Positions 6,886-14,264 of a stretch of DNA of 17,458 bases are shown here, in pieces. The notes beneath the pieces were generated by a model. That model had not been told where the DNA came from. It saw nothing but the letters and a program-made list of their open reading frames with translations, and did no database searches. The position numbers and the translations under genes were made by a program. The DNA is from Actinomycetota bacterium (lineage in GTDB: Bacteria; Actinomycetota; Actinomycetes; Streptosporangiales; Streptosporangiaceae), in assembly GCA_003140115.1 (NCBI GenBank), contig PLIQ01000382.1:1-17458 (forward strand). Reading direction: 5' to 3'. How positions within the stretch are numbered: position 1 is the stretch's first letter; each line of letters starts with the position of its first letter.

Positions 6886-8751
6886 ATGCCTCCGCTTCGG
6901 TCCCGTACGGTCACGCACGGCAGGAACATGGCAGGCGCGCGCGCCCTGCTGCGCGCCACCGGGGTGGCCCGGGAAGACATCGGCAAGCCCATCATCGCCG
7001 TCGCGAACAGCTTCACCGAGTTCGTTCCCGGGCATGTCCACCTGCGCGAGGTCGGCCAGGTGGTGGCCGACGCGATCCGGGCCGCGGGGGCGATCCCGCG
7101 CGAGTTCAACACGATCGCGGTGGACGACGGCATCGCCATGGGGCACGGCGGCATGCTGTACTCGCTGCCGAGCCGGGAGCTGATCGCCGACTCGGTCGAG
7201 TACATGGTGAACGCGCACTGCGCGGACGCGATGATCTGCATCTCGAACTGCGACAAGATCACCCCGGGCATGCTGATCGCCACCATGCGGCTGAACATCC
7301 CGACCGTCTTCGTGTCCGGCGGCCCCATGGAGGCGGGCGCGCCCGCGGGCCTCGCGCCGGGCGCTCCGGCGCGCAAGCTCGACCTGATCGACCCGATGGT
7401 CGCCGCCGCGGATCCTTCGGTGTCCGACGACCGCCTGCTGGCCATGGAGGAAGCCGCCTGCCCGACGTGCGGTTCCTGCTCGGGCATGTTCACGGCCAAC
7501 TCGATGAACTGCCTGGCCGAGGCGATCGGCCTGGCCCTGCCGGGCAACGGCAGCACGCTGGCCACGCACGCGGCGCGGCGCGGGCTGTTCGAGCGGGCGG
7601 GCCGGCAGATCGCGGAGATCACCCGCCAGTACTACGCGGACGACGACTCCTCGGTGCTGCCCAGGTCGATCGCCAGCCGGGACGCGTTCGAGAACGCGAT
7701 GGCGCTGGACGTGGCCATGGGCGGGTCGACGAACACGATCTTGCACCTGCTCGCCGCGGCGCACGAGGCCGGAGTCGACTTCGGGCTCAAGGAGATCGAC
7801 GAGCTGTCCCGCCGGGTGCCGTGCCTGTGCAAGGTCGCGCCGAGCAGTGCCTACCACCTGGAGGACGTGCACCGGGCGGGCGGCATCCCGTCGATCCTGG
7901 GCGAGCTCGACCGCGCCGGGCTACTCAACCGCGGGGTGCGCACGGTGCACAGCGCGTCGCTGCGGGAGTTCCTTGATGTCTGGGATCTGGGGTCGGCGTC
8001 GGTGAGCGACGCGGCGGTGGAATTGTGGCACGCGGCACCGGGCGGGGTTCGGACCATCCGGCCGTACTCGCAGTCTGCCCGCTGGGATTCTTTGGATGTC
8101 GACCGGGTTTCTGGGTGCATCCGGGACGCGGCGCACGCGTACACGGCGGACGGCGGGCTGGCCGTGCTGTACGGGAACCTGGCTCCGGACGGCGCGATCG
8201 TCAAGACCGCGGGCGTCCCGGAGGAACTGTGGACGTTCTCCGGCCCGGCCGTGGTGTTCGAAAGCCAGGAGGACGCGGTCGCGGGCATCCTGGGCGGCTC
8301 GGTCCGCGCCGGTGACGTGGTCGTGATCAGGTACGAGGGTCCGCGCGGCGGGCCTGGCATGCAGGAGATGCTGTACCCGACCAGCTTCCTGAAGGGCAAG
8401 GGGCTGGGCCGGGACTGCGCGCTGATCACCGACGGACGGTTCTCCGGCGGGACCTCGGGGCTGTCGATCTGCCACGTCGCGCCGGAGGCGGCGGCGGGCG
8501 GCCTCATCGCGGTCGTCGAGACCGGCGACACGGTGGTGATCGACATCCCGCGCCGGGAACTGCGGCTGGACGTGCCCGATGCGTCACTGGCTCTTCGTCG
8601 CGAACAGGTCCTGTCGTCTCTCGGATCCTGGCGGCCCGCGGACCGGCAGCGGCCGGTCAGCGCGGCGCTGCAGGTCTACGCGGCGATGGCCACCTCGGCC
8701 TCGACCGGCGCGGCCCGCGACGTCACGCTCATCGCCCACTCCGACAAGTGA
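6886..8751 (+). CDS. ilvD: Dihydroxy-acid dehydratase
   Basis: A 621-residue cytoplasmic enzyme that dehydrates 2,3-dihydroxy-isovalerate and 2,3-dihydroxy-3-methylvalerate to the keto acids of valine and isoleucine synthesis; it also feeds leucine and pantothenate. It closely follows E. coli IlvD from [12 protein letters not shown] onward. IlvD/Edd signature 1 is present as [12 protein letters not shown] (C122, K124). The cysteine cluster [19 protein letters not shown] covers 192-209, and signature 2 is [16 protein letters not shown] near the C-terminus. Residues 40-53 read [14 protein letters not shown] with no cysteine, as in the E. coli type with an oxygen-sensitive 4Fe-4S cluster, unlike the plant/mycobacterial 2Fe-2S type. 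The ATG at 6886 is chosen over an upstream TTG at 6871 because AGGGAG lies about 6 nt before it and the protein then starts like E. coli IlvD. No other ilv or leu gene is in the window. The stop codon overlaps the GTG of the acetyltransferase gene. Confidence 0.97.
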   Translation: MPPLRSRTVTHGRNMAGARALLRATGVAREDIGKPIIAVANSFTEFVPGHVHLREVGQVVADAIRAAGAIPREFNTIAVDDGIAMGHGGMLYSLPSRELIADSVEYMVNAHCADAMICISNCDKITPGMLIATMRLNIPTVFVSGGPMEAGAPAGLAPGAPARKLDLIDPMVAAADPSVSDDRLLAMEEAACPTCGSCSGMFTANSMNCLAEAIGLALPGNGSTLATHAARRGLFERAGRQIAEITRQYYADDDSSVLPRSIASRDAFENAMALDVAMGGSTNTILHLLAAAHEAGVDFGLKEIDELSRRVPCLCKVAPSSAYHLEDVHRAGGIPSILGELDRAGLLNRGVRTVHSASLREFLDVWDLGSASVSDAAVELWHAAPGGVRTIRPYSQSARWDSLDVDRVSGCIRDAAHAYTADGGLAVLYGNLAPDGAIVKTAGVPEELWTFSGPAVVFESQEDAVAGILGGSVRAGDVVVIRYEGPRGGPGMQEMLYPTSFLKGKGLGRDCALITDGRFSGGTSGLSICHVAPEAAAGGLIAVVETGDTVVIDIPRRELRLDVPDASLALRREQVLSSLGSWRPADRQRPVSAALQVYAAMATSASTGAARDVTLIAHSDK

Positions 8752-9320
8752 GCCCGGCTTCGCCGCCGGAGCTGACCGCGGGCTTCGTACGCCCGGCCCG
8801 GGCGAGCGACGCCGAACAGCTGGCCCGCGTCCAGGTCGCCTCGTGGCGTGCTGGTTTCGCGGGGATCGTGCCGCCGGATTTGCTGGGCGAGCTGACCAGC
8901 GAGCAGGCCGAGGGGGTGTGGCGGGACCGGTGGCGGGAAGCGATCACCAACCCGCCGACGAGCAGGCACCGCGTGCTGGCGGCGGTGACCGAGGCCCCGC
9001 CGCGGGAGCTGGTCGGGTTCGTCTCGGCCGGGCCCGCCACCGACGCCGACCGCTGGCCCGCCACCGACGCGGAGATCTACGAGTTCCGGGTCGCGCCGGA
9101 CCGGACCGGGCAAGGGCACGGCGGCAGGCTGATGCACGCGGCCGCGGACACGCTGGCTGGCGACGGGTTCCACACCGTGTCCATCTGGGTGCTCGAGGCG
9201 GATGCTTCGCTGCGGCGGTTTCTTGAGGCGGCCGGCTGGGCCGCCGACGGGGCCCGGGCCGAACTCGACGTGGGCCTCAGTGTCCCGGTCGCGCGGCTGC
9301 ACACGGCGATCAGCGAGTGA
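8748..9320 (+). CDS. GNAT-family N-acetyltransferase
   Basis: A 190-residue acetyl-CoA-dependent acetyltransferase of the GNAT fold. Motif A is clear: [19 protein letters not shown] (111-129), with the pyrophosphate-binding RTGQGHG at 119-125. Motif B follows as [20 protein letters not shown] (145-164). The N-terminus [20 protein letters not shown] is the usual first strand and helix of RimI-like or generic GNATs. The GTG at 8748 overlaps the ilvD TGA in a GTGA arrangement and has no good ribosome binding site of its own, so its translation is probably coupled to ilvD. The substrate (amino group of a small molecule, antibiotic or protein) is not readable from sequence. The tight coupling suggests co-expression with ilvD, but no known pathway link explains it. 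Confidence 0.93.
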   Translation: MSPASPPELTAGFVRPARASDAEQLARVQVASWRAGFAGIVPPDLLGELTSEQAEGVWRDRWREAITNPPTSRHRVLAAVTEAPPRELVGFVSAGPATDADRWPATDAEIYEFRVAPDRTGQGHGGRLMHAAADTLAGDGFHTVSIWVLEADASLRRFLEAAGWAADGARAELDVGLSVPVARLHTAISE

Positions 9321-9331
9321 TCGCGTGCACC

Positions 9332-9337
9332 TAGGAT
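9332..9337 (+). promoter_or_regulatory. -10 box (TAGGAT) for leaderless menA transcript
   Basis: TAGGAT matches TANNNT and ends 6 nt before the GTG at 9344. The 23-nt gap after the acetyltransferase stop holds no ribosome binding site. This spacing is typical of leaderless actinobacterial genes. A -35 hexamer is not convincing. Confidence 0.45.
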
Positions 9338-9343
9338 CTGTGC

Positions 9344-10216
9344 GTGGCTGATGCGCGGCAATGGCTGGCGGGAACGCGGCCCAGGACCCTGCCGGCGGCC
9401 GTCGTCCCGGTGCTGATCGGCTCGGGCGTGGCGCTGGGTTACGACCGGTTTTCCTGGTGGCGGGCGCTGCTGGCGCTGGTCGTGGCGCTCGCGCTCCAGA
9501 TCGGGGTCAACTTCGCCAACGACTACAGCGACGGCGTGCGCGGCTCGGACGCCAAGCGGGTGGGACCGGTCAGGCTGGTCGCCGCGGGGCTGGCCACGCC
9601 TCGGCACGTGCTGGCCGCGGCGTTCGGGTGCTTCCTGGTGGCGGGCGCGGCCGGGCTGGCCCTGGCCGCGGTGACCGCGTGGTGGCTGGTGGCGGTGGGC
9701 GCCGCGTGCGTGGCCGCGGCCTGGTTCTATACCGGCGGGCCGCGACCGTACGGGTACCACGGGCTGGGCGAGGTCTTCGTGTTCACGTTCTTCGGCGTGG
9801 TCGCGGTGGCGGGCACGGCGTACGTGCAGATGGACCGGTTCAGCTGGCTCGGCCTGGCCGCCTCGGTGCCGGCCGGGCTGCTGGCCTGCGCCTTGCTCAT
9901 CGTCAACAACCTGCGGGACATCCAGGGCGACACGGTGGCGGCCAAGCGGACCCTCGCGGTCCGGCTCGGGGACGCGCGCAGCCGCACGGCGTACCTGCTG
10001 ACGCTGGTGCTGGCGTTCTGCGGCGCCGCGCTGATCGCCATCGACCGGCCGCTCACGCTGATCACCGCGATCACCGTGCCGCTGGCGTGGATCCCGCTGC
10101 GGTCGGTGCGGGCCGGCGCGTCGGGTCCGGCGCTGGTCAAGGCGCTGGGGCAGACGGGACGGCTGCAGCTGGCGTTCGGCATCGCGTTCGCGATCGGCCT
10201 GGCCATCCACGTCTAA
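9344..10216 (+). CDS. menA: 1,4-dihydroxy-2-naphthoate polyprenyltransferase
   Basis: A 290-residue integral membrane prenyltransferase of the UbiA superfamily. MenA attaches the polyprenyl tail to 1,4-dihydroxy-2-naphthoate, giving demethylmenaquinone, the precursor of the actinobacterial respiratory quinone. The N-terminus RPRTLPAAVVPVLIGSG is characteristic of MenA. The two Asp-rich motifs that bind the Mg-diphosphate are visible: NFANDYSDG (N56, D60, D63) and NNLRDIQGD (N188, D192, D196). About eight or nine hydrophobic segments run through the whole length, which is normal for the family. The GTG start gives the expected MenA N-terminus and is preceded by a TANNNT box rather than a ribosome binding site. 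No other men gene is in the window, so menA is separated here from the rest of its pathway. Confidence 0.95.
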   Translation: MADARQWLAGTRPRTLPAAVVPVLIGSGVALGYDRFSWWRALLALVVALALQIGVNFANDYSDGVRGSDAKRVGPVRLVAAGLATPRHVLAAAFGCFLVAGAAGLALAAVTAWWLVAVGAACVAAAWFYTGGPRPYGYHGLGEVFVFTFFGVVAVAGTAYVQMDRFSWLGLAASVPAGLLACALLIVNNLRDIQGDTVAAKRTLAVRLGDARSRTAYLLTLVLAFCGAALIAIDRPLTLITAITVPLAWIPLRSVRAGASGPALVKALGQTGRLQLAFGIAFAIGLAIHV

Positions 10217-10287
10217 ACCACGGCCGTTAGGCTTAATTGGGCTTTTGCGTTTTGGCTTTTGGCGATTCTTCGGAGGGCCGCTCGATC

Positions 10288-11751
10288 ATGACCACCGCCG
10301 ATGACGAAGCACCCAAGATCCTGGACCTGCCGATCGGGCTGAACGCCACCGGGATGCGCAAGGAGTTCGACAGCCTGGGCGACGTGGAGGTGCCCGCCGA
10401 CCGGTACTGGGGGGCGCAGACCCAGCGCAGCCTGCAGCACTTCAACATCGGCCATGACCGGATGCCCAAGGAGGTCTACCACGCCTACGGGTACGTGAAG
10501 AAAGCCGCGGCCGTGGTGAACACGGCGGCCGGGCGGCTGCCGGCCTGGAAGGGGCAGCTGATCGAGCGGGTCTGCGACGAGGTGATCTCCGGAGCGCTGG
10601 ATGCGGAGTTCCCGCTGTACGTGTTCCAGACCGGGTCGGGGACCCAGTCGAACATGAACGTGAACGAGGTCATCTCCAACCGGTGCATCCAGCTCGTGGG
10701 CGGGACGCTGGGCTCCCAGACGCCGGTGCATCCCAACGACCACGTGAACATGGGCCAGTCCTCCAACGACACGTTCCCGACCGCGATGCACATCGCCGCG
10801 CACAAGATGGCGACGGAGCGGACGATTCCGGCGCTGCGCCGGCTCCGGGACGTGTGCGAGCGGCACTCGCGGCAGTGGGCCGACGTGGTGAAGATCGGCC
10901 GGACGCACCTCGAGGACGCGGTGCCGCTGACCGTCGGGCAGGAGTGGTCCGGGTACGTCGGCGCGCTGGACGACGCGATCGCCGAGGTCATCCGGGTCAC
11001 GGACGGGCTGCTAGAAGTGGCCATGGGCGGGACGGCGGTGGGTACCGGACTGAACGCTCCGGCCGGGTTCGGCGAGGAGGTCGCGGCGCAGATCGCGGCG
11101 ATGACCGGCACGCCGTTCGTGACGGCGAAGAACAAGTTCACCGCGCAGGCCACGCTGGACCGGATGGTCCGCGCGCACGGCGGGCTGCGGGCGGCGGCGG
11201 TCACGCTGTTCAAGATCGCCAACGACCTGCGCTGGCTCGGGTCCGGGCCGCGGACCGGACTGGGTGAGCTGTTGTTCCCGGAGAACGAGCCGGGGTCCTC
11301 GATCATGCCGGGGAAGGTGAACCCGACCCAGGCCGAGGCGATGCTGATGGTCGCCATCGAGGTCATCGCCTCGGACGTGGCGGTCTCGATGGGCGGGGCG
11401 GAAGGGAACTTCGAGCTCAACGCGTTCCGGCCGATCCTGATCGCCAATTACCTGCACTCGGCGCTGATCATGGCCGACATGTGCGACCACTTCCGGGAGT
11501 ACATGGTCTCCGGGACCCGCCTGAACGAGGCCAAGCTCAAGGACAACATCGACCGGTCGGTGATGATGGTCACCGCGCTGTCGCCGGCGATCGGCTACGA
11601 CAAGGCCGCCGAGATCTCCTACTACGCGATCGATCAGGACCTCACCCTCAAGCAGGCCGCGCTGGCCAAGGGCGTCAGCGAGGACCTGTTCGACCGGGTC
11701 GTCAACCCGCTCGCGCTGACCCGCGGCGGCTCGGCCGACCTGCCGTCCTGA
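10288..11751 (+). CDS. fumC: Class II fumarate hydratase
   Basis: A 487-residue iron-independent fumarase that interconverts fumarate and L-malate in the TCA cycle; the active form is a homotetramer in the cytoplasm. It belongs to the fumarase/aspartase superfamily. GSGTQSNMNVNEVI, HPNDHVNMGQSSNDTFPTAMH and RTHLEDAVPLTVGQEWSGY (H207 equals the catalytic-site His region) are present, as is the signature loop GSSIMPGKVNPTQAE (S337-S338). The G-K-V-N-P-T-Q version, rather than the AspA-like A-K-V-N-P-V, points to fumarase. The ATG at 10288 follows GGAGG (10272-10276) by 11 nt, slightly long; an upstream TTG at 10237 in the T-rich leader is unlikely. The first 22 residues are an extension over E. 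coli FumC, whose similarity begins at about RKEFDSLGDVEVPADRYWG. It ends one nucleotide before the aquaporin ATG. Confidence 0.95.
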   Translation: MTTADDEAPKILDLPIGLNATGMRKEFDSLGDVEVPADRYWGAQTQRSLQHFNIGHDRMPKEVYHAYGYVKKAAAVVNTAAGRLPAWKGQLIERVCDEVISGALDAEFPLYVFQTGSGTQSNMNVNEVISNRCIQLVGGTLGSQTPVHPNDHVNMGQSSNDTFPTAMHIAAHKMATERTIPALRRLRDVCERHSRQWADVVKIGRTHLEDAVPLTVGQEWSGYVGALDDAIAEVIRVTDGLLEVAMGGTAVGTGLNAPAGFGEEVAAQIAAMTGTPFVTAKNKFTAQATLDRMVRAHGGLRAAAVTLFKIANDLRWLGSGPRTGLGELLFPENEPGSSIMPGKVNPTQAEAMLMVAIEVIASDVAVSMGGAEGNFELNAFRPILIANYLHSALIMADMCDHFREYMVSGTRLNEAKLKDNIDRSVMMVTALSPAIGYDKAAEISYYAIDQDLTLKQAALAKGVSEDLFDRVVNPLALTRGGSADLPS

Positions 11752-11752
11752 A

Positions 11753-12589
11753 ATGAGCGCTCCGGATACCTCGGCGGCGCAGCGGGCGCACATGATGGAG
11801 CCAGTCGGCAAGGCGGCCTTGATCGCCTCGGTCGGCGGCACCCGGGGCTACGCCGACTGGACCAACCCGGACCACCGGCTGCGGCGACTGCTGGCCGAGT
11901 TCATCGGTATGTCCGGGCTGACCTTCATCTTGTCCGGCGGCGCGGCCATCTTGGCCCGGTACGGCGGACACGGGCTGCAGCCCTGGCAAACGGTGCTCGT
12001 GCTCTCGGCGGTCTCGGCGCTGTGGCTGGTGGTGGCGGTCTACTTCCTCGGCGATATCTCGGCCCACTTCAACCCGGTCACCACCTTGGCCTTCGCGCTG
12101 CGCCGGGACATGGACTGGGTGATGGTGGGCGCCTACTGGGTGGTCCAGTTCGCGGCCGCCATCTGCGGGTCGCTGCTGGCCCGCGGGTTCTTCGGCCCGG
12201 CCGGGCACCTGGCCGCCACCATGCCCAAGCCCGGCCAGTCCTGGCAGGCGGCCGGGTTCGAGACGATCATCACCTTCGGCCTGGTGCTCATGATCTTGAA
12301 CCTGGCCAACGGGCCCAAGCTCAACGGGCCCTTCATCCCGCTGGCCGTCGGCGCGTACATCATGGCCTGGGGCACCATGGGCGGCCCGTACGAGGGCGCC
12401 TCGATGAACCCCGCCCGCAGCTTCGGACCCGACCTGGCCATCGCGAACCTGTCCACCTGGTGGGTGTACCTGATCGGCCCTGTGGCCGGCGCGGTGATCG
12501 CGGTCGGGGTCGCGCGGGTGCTGCGCGGGCCGGCCCGGGCCCAGGAAGCCGGCGCGGCCGAGGGTACCCCGCTCAACCGGACCCCTTGA
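11753..12589 (+). CDS. MIP-family channel (aquaporin / aquaglyceroporin-like)
   Basis: A 278-residue membrane channel of the major intrinsic protein family, passing water or small neutral solutes. Six membrane segments are visible from about residue 45 to 257. The first half-helix box reads GDISAHFNPVTTLAF, with N107-P108-V109 in place of the usual NPA. The second is canonical, GASMNPARSFGP, with N219-P220-A221 and the filter arginine R222. The N-terminus is longer than in AqpZ, with about 40 soluble residues. The ATG is 1 nt after the fumC stop and lacks a ribosome binding site, so translation is probably coupled to fumC; an internal ATG pair near 11792 is an alternative start. Its stop codon lies inside a sequence resembling an IS200/IS605 end, so the last residues may have been supplied by an insertion. 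The permeant is not predictable. Confidence 0.92.
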   Translation: MSAPDTSAAQRAHMMEPVGKAALIASVGGTRGYADWTNPDHRLRRLLAEFIGMSGLTFILSGGAAILARYGGHGLQPWQTVLVLSAVSALWLVVAVYFLGDISAHFNPVTTLAFALRRDMDWVMVGAYWVVQFAAAICGSLLARGFFGPAGHLAATMPKPGQSWQAAGFETIITFGLVLMILNLANGPKLNGPFIPLAVGAYIMAWGTMGGPYEGASMNPARSFGPDLAIANLSTWWVYLIGPVAGAVIAVGVARVLRGPARAQEAGAAEGTPLNRTP

Positions 12590-12632
12590 CATCCTCCCCG
12601 GCCTTCAGGACGGTAGCAAGATCGGAGATTCT
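12586..12632 (-). mobile_element. Solo IS200/IS605-type element end (relic)
   Basis: The stretch begins TTGACATCCTCCCCGGCCT and, after a disturbed centre, ends CGGAGATTCT. From memory this matches the conserved end that follows tnpB in many actinobacterial IS605-type elements (read on the minus strand: AGAATC-C/T-CCGGCC...GGGGAGGATGTCAA). In intact copies the middle is a short GC hairpin; here it is interrupted by extra bases. In that orientation tnpB should lie to the right, but no transposase is found there. The end overlaps the aquaporin TGA (12587-12589). Alternatively the short pairing of CCGGCC with GGACGG (12597-12612) is only a weak terminator. Confidence 0.5.
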
Positions 12633-12685
12633 GCGCATGGTCCGGGGCCGGACGAGAGACACTTAATACGAAATGCGCGGTATCA

Positions 12686-12715
12686 GCGACATCGCGGCGG
12701 TTGGCGTTGTACCCT
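12686..12715 (+). promoter_or_regulatory. Weak promoter candidate for the HTH gene
   Basis: GCGACA (12686-12691) and TACCCT (12710-12715, TANNNT) are separated by 18 nt, in the gap between the aquaporin and the HTH gene. The -35 matches TTGACA at four of six positions. It would start a transcript near 12722. Support is limited to this pattern and position. Confidence 0.25.
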
Positions 12716-12807
12716 CCCCGTAATCCCAGGTTGTGAGGTACGGGCGCGGAACGTTGCCTCAGCGCGTGCGTGTCCAACGGGAAGGTGTCCAGTTGCAAGC
12801 GCAGGGA

Positions 12808-14187
12808 ATGTGGTCGGCCGGGGACGGCGACGATAACCGACGATTCCTTGCCGACCTGCGCGCGCTACGCGACAGGGCCGCCCTTGAATTCGACGAACTG
12901 GCGGCCCGGGCCCACTACCCGAGCGACGTCTTGAAGGAAGCCGAGGGCGGGCCCTCTCTGCCCAGCCTGCCGATCCTGGCCGCTTACGTCCGGGCCTGCG
13001 ACGCAGACGTGCCGGAGTGGGAAGAGCGGTGGCGGCGCCTGGGCTTCGAGTCCCGCGCCGATCCCGGCCTGCCGGTCAGGCCCGCCGGAGCCAGCCCGGC
13101 CGCGGTGGCCGGGGCCCGCGCGGGGGTCGGAGTGGCCCCGCCCGAGTCGTACGACGCGGAGCGGATCAGGGCGGTACTGCGGAGTGCCCACGGGAGTTCG
13201 GACCGGGGTGCGCGCGGCACGGCCAGCCGCGGAATCGCGTCCGCACCCCCGTGGGGCGCCGCGGGCGACCGGGATGGCTCGGGGACGGCCACCGCGGAGC
13301 AGCGGGTACCGGAAAGCCCGGCGAACTGGGACCCGCGGACGACCACGCGCTGGGACGCGGACCGGGATACCGGGTTCCAGCAGGACATGGGGTTCCAGCG
13401 GGATAGCGGGTTCCAGCGGGATGCGGGGTTCCGGCGGGATCCGGGCACGACGCTAGGCATGAGTACGAGCTGGGACGGGTTCCAGCCGGACGCGGGTCCG
13501 GGCTGGGATAGTGCCGCGGCTGACCCGAGCGGTGCTCCGGCCAACGGGAAGCATCACGTGAGCGAGCCCGTCGATTGGCCGTCCGACAACGCGGTCATCG
13601 AGACGCCGGACGTGGCCCAGGCCGATGCGATCCGGCGCGATCCCTTCTCTGCCGCGTGGTTGCAAGACAGCGAGCTGACGTCGCCCCCCGGCCTCGAGGC
13701 CGGGTGGCAGGGCCAAGCCGAGGCCGGGTCTGCGCCGGCCGCCCCGGAGAACTGGTTTCTGCCGGACGAGACGCAGGACCGCGAGGAGACCTGGTCGTCA
13801 GCGGACACCCAGCCGTCGCCCGCTGTCGCCGACACGTGGTTCGCGTCGCGCGAGCGGTCCGATAACGGGCTGCCGCCGGAGCGTGACATGGCACCGCCGG
13901 CGGAGTCCGCGGCCCCGGTGACCGGGTTCTGGACGCCTTCAACCGCGGCACCGGCGCAGGCCGAGGTCCGCCGGCCGGATCCGGCGCAGGCCGAGGTCCG
14001 CCGACCTGATCCGGCGCAGGCCGAGGGACACACCATGGCGCGGACGATAGCCGGACCCACGGTGCCGCCTGGGCCGGTCGTGCCGCCGACGGAACGGCGC
14101 GCGGACCGGCTCCATCCGGCGCGACTGCTGGCGGTCATCGTGGTAGCTGCCCTGATCGGCAGCATCCTGGTCCTGCTGCTGCGGTAG
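12808..14187 (+). CDS. Helix-turn-helix protein with disordered linker and C-terminal membrane anchor
   Basis: A 459-residue protein from this ATG. Residues about 12-80 form a helical domain, RRFLADLRALRDRAALEFDELAARAHYPSDVL followed by LPILAAYVRACDADVPEWEERWRRLGF. This resembles the Xre/Cro-like domain found in many actinobacterial proteins. Residues about 85-435 are low complexity, rich in Pro, Gly, Asp and Trp, and include two tandem repeats (13372-13443 and 13951-14026). The last 20 residues (ARLLAVIVVAALIGSILVLLLR) form one hydrophobic helix right at the stop, so the protein is tail-anchored with the HTH in the cytoplasm. The start is uncertain: the frame is open from a GTG at 12733, and a TTG at 12793 has GGGAAGG 7 nt upstream. 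Third-position GC drops before 12808, which argues against the longest form. It is flanked by mobile-element-like relics on both sides. Function unknown; a membrane-tethered regulator is one possibility. Confidence 0.75.
   Translation: MWSAGDGDDNRRFLADLRALRDRAALEFDELAARAHYPSDVLKEAEGGPSLPSLPILAAYVRACDADVPEWEERWRRLGFESRADPGLPVRPAGASPAAVAGARAGVGVAPPESYDAERIRAVLRSAHGSSDRGARGTASRGIASAPPWGAAGDRDGSGTATAEQRVPESPANWDPRTTTRWDADRDTGFQQDMGFQRDSGFQRDAGFRRDPGTTLGMSTSWDGFQPDAGPGWDSAAADPSGAPANGKHHVSEPVDWPSDNAVIETPDVAQADAIRRDPFSAAWLQDSELTSPPGLEAGWQGQAEAGSAPAAPENWFLPDETQDREETWSSADTQPSPAVADTWFASRERSDNGLPPERDMAPPAESAAPVTGFWTPSTAAPAQAEVRRPDPAQAEVRRPDPAQAEGHTMARTIAGPTVPPGPVVPPTERRADRLHPARLLAVIVVAALIGSILVLLLR
13372..13443 (+). 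repeat. Four tandem 18-bp repeats inside the HTH gene
   Basis: Copies at 13372, 13390, 13408 and 13426 of GGGTTCCAGCGGGAT plus three variable bases. They keep the reading frame and encode G-F-[Q/R]-[Q/R]-D-x four times. They probably arose by slippage in the disordered linker, and copy number may differ among strains. Confidence 0.9.
13951..14026 (+). repeat. 30-bp tandem repeat, 2.5 copies, inside the HTH gene
   Basis: Copies start at 13951, 13981 and 14011 (the last partial, to 14026). They encode PAQAEVRRPD twice and then PAQAEG. The copies differ at only a few bases, so the duplication appears recent. It lies in the linker just before the C-terminal membrane helix. Confidence 0.9.
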
Positions 14188-14264
14188 TTACTGCCGACCC
14201 GGAAACGTCCGCCTCATACGCCTCACCAATTGCCTGTCGCTCGTCTCACGTGGGGCGCTCGAAC

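Noticed and set aside
10237..10287. TTG start extending fumC by 17 codons
   Set aside because: It would translate the T-rich leader containing the GGAGG ribosome binding site; no fumarase similarity is seen there.
6886..11751. Biosynthetic gene cluster formed by ilvD, GNAT, menA and fumC
   Set aside because: All are ordinary primary-metabolism genes, with separate promoter-like boxes and no core biosynthetic enzyme.
13372..13443. Possible CRISPR array
   Set aside because: The 18-bp units are directly adjacent with no spacers, keep the reading frame of the HTH gene and have no cas genes nearby.
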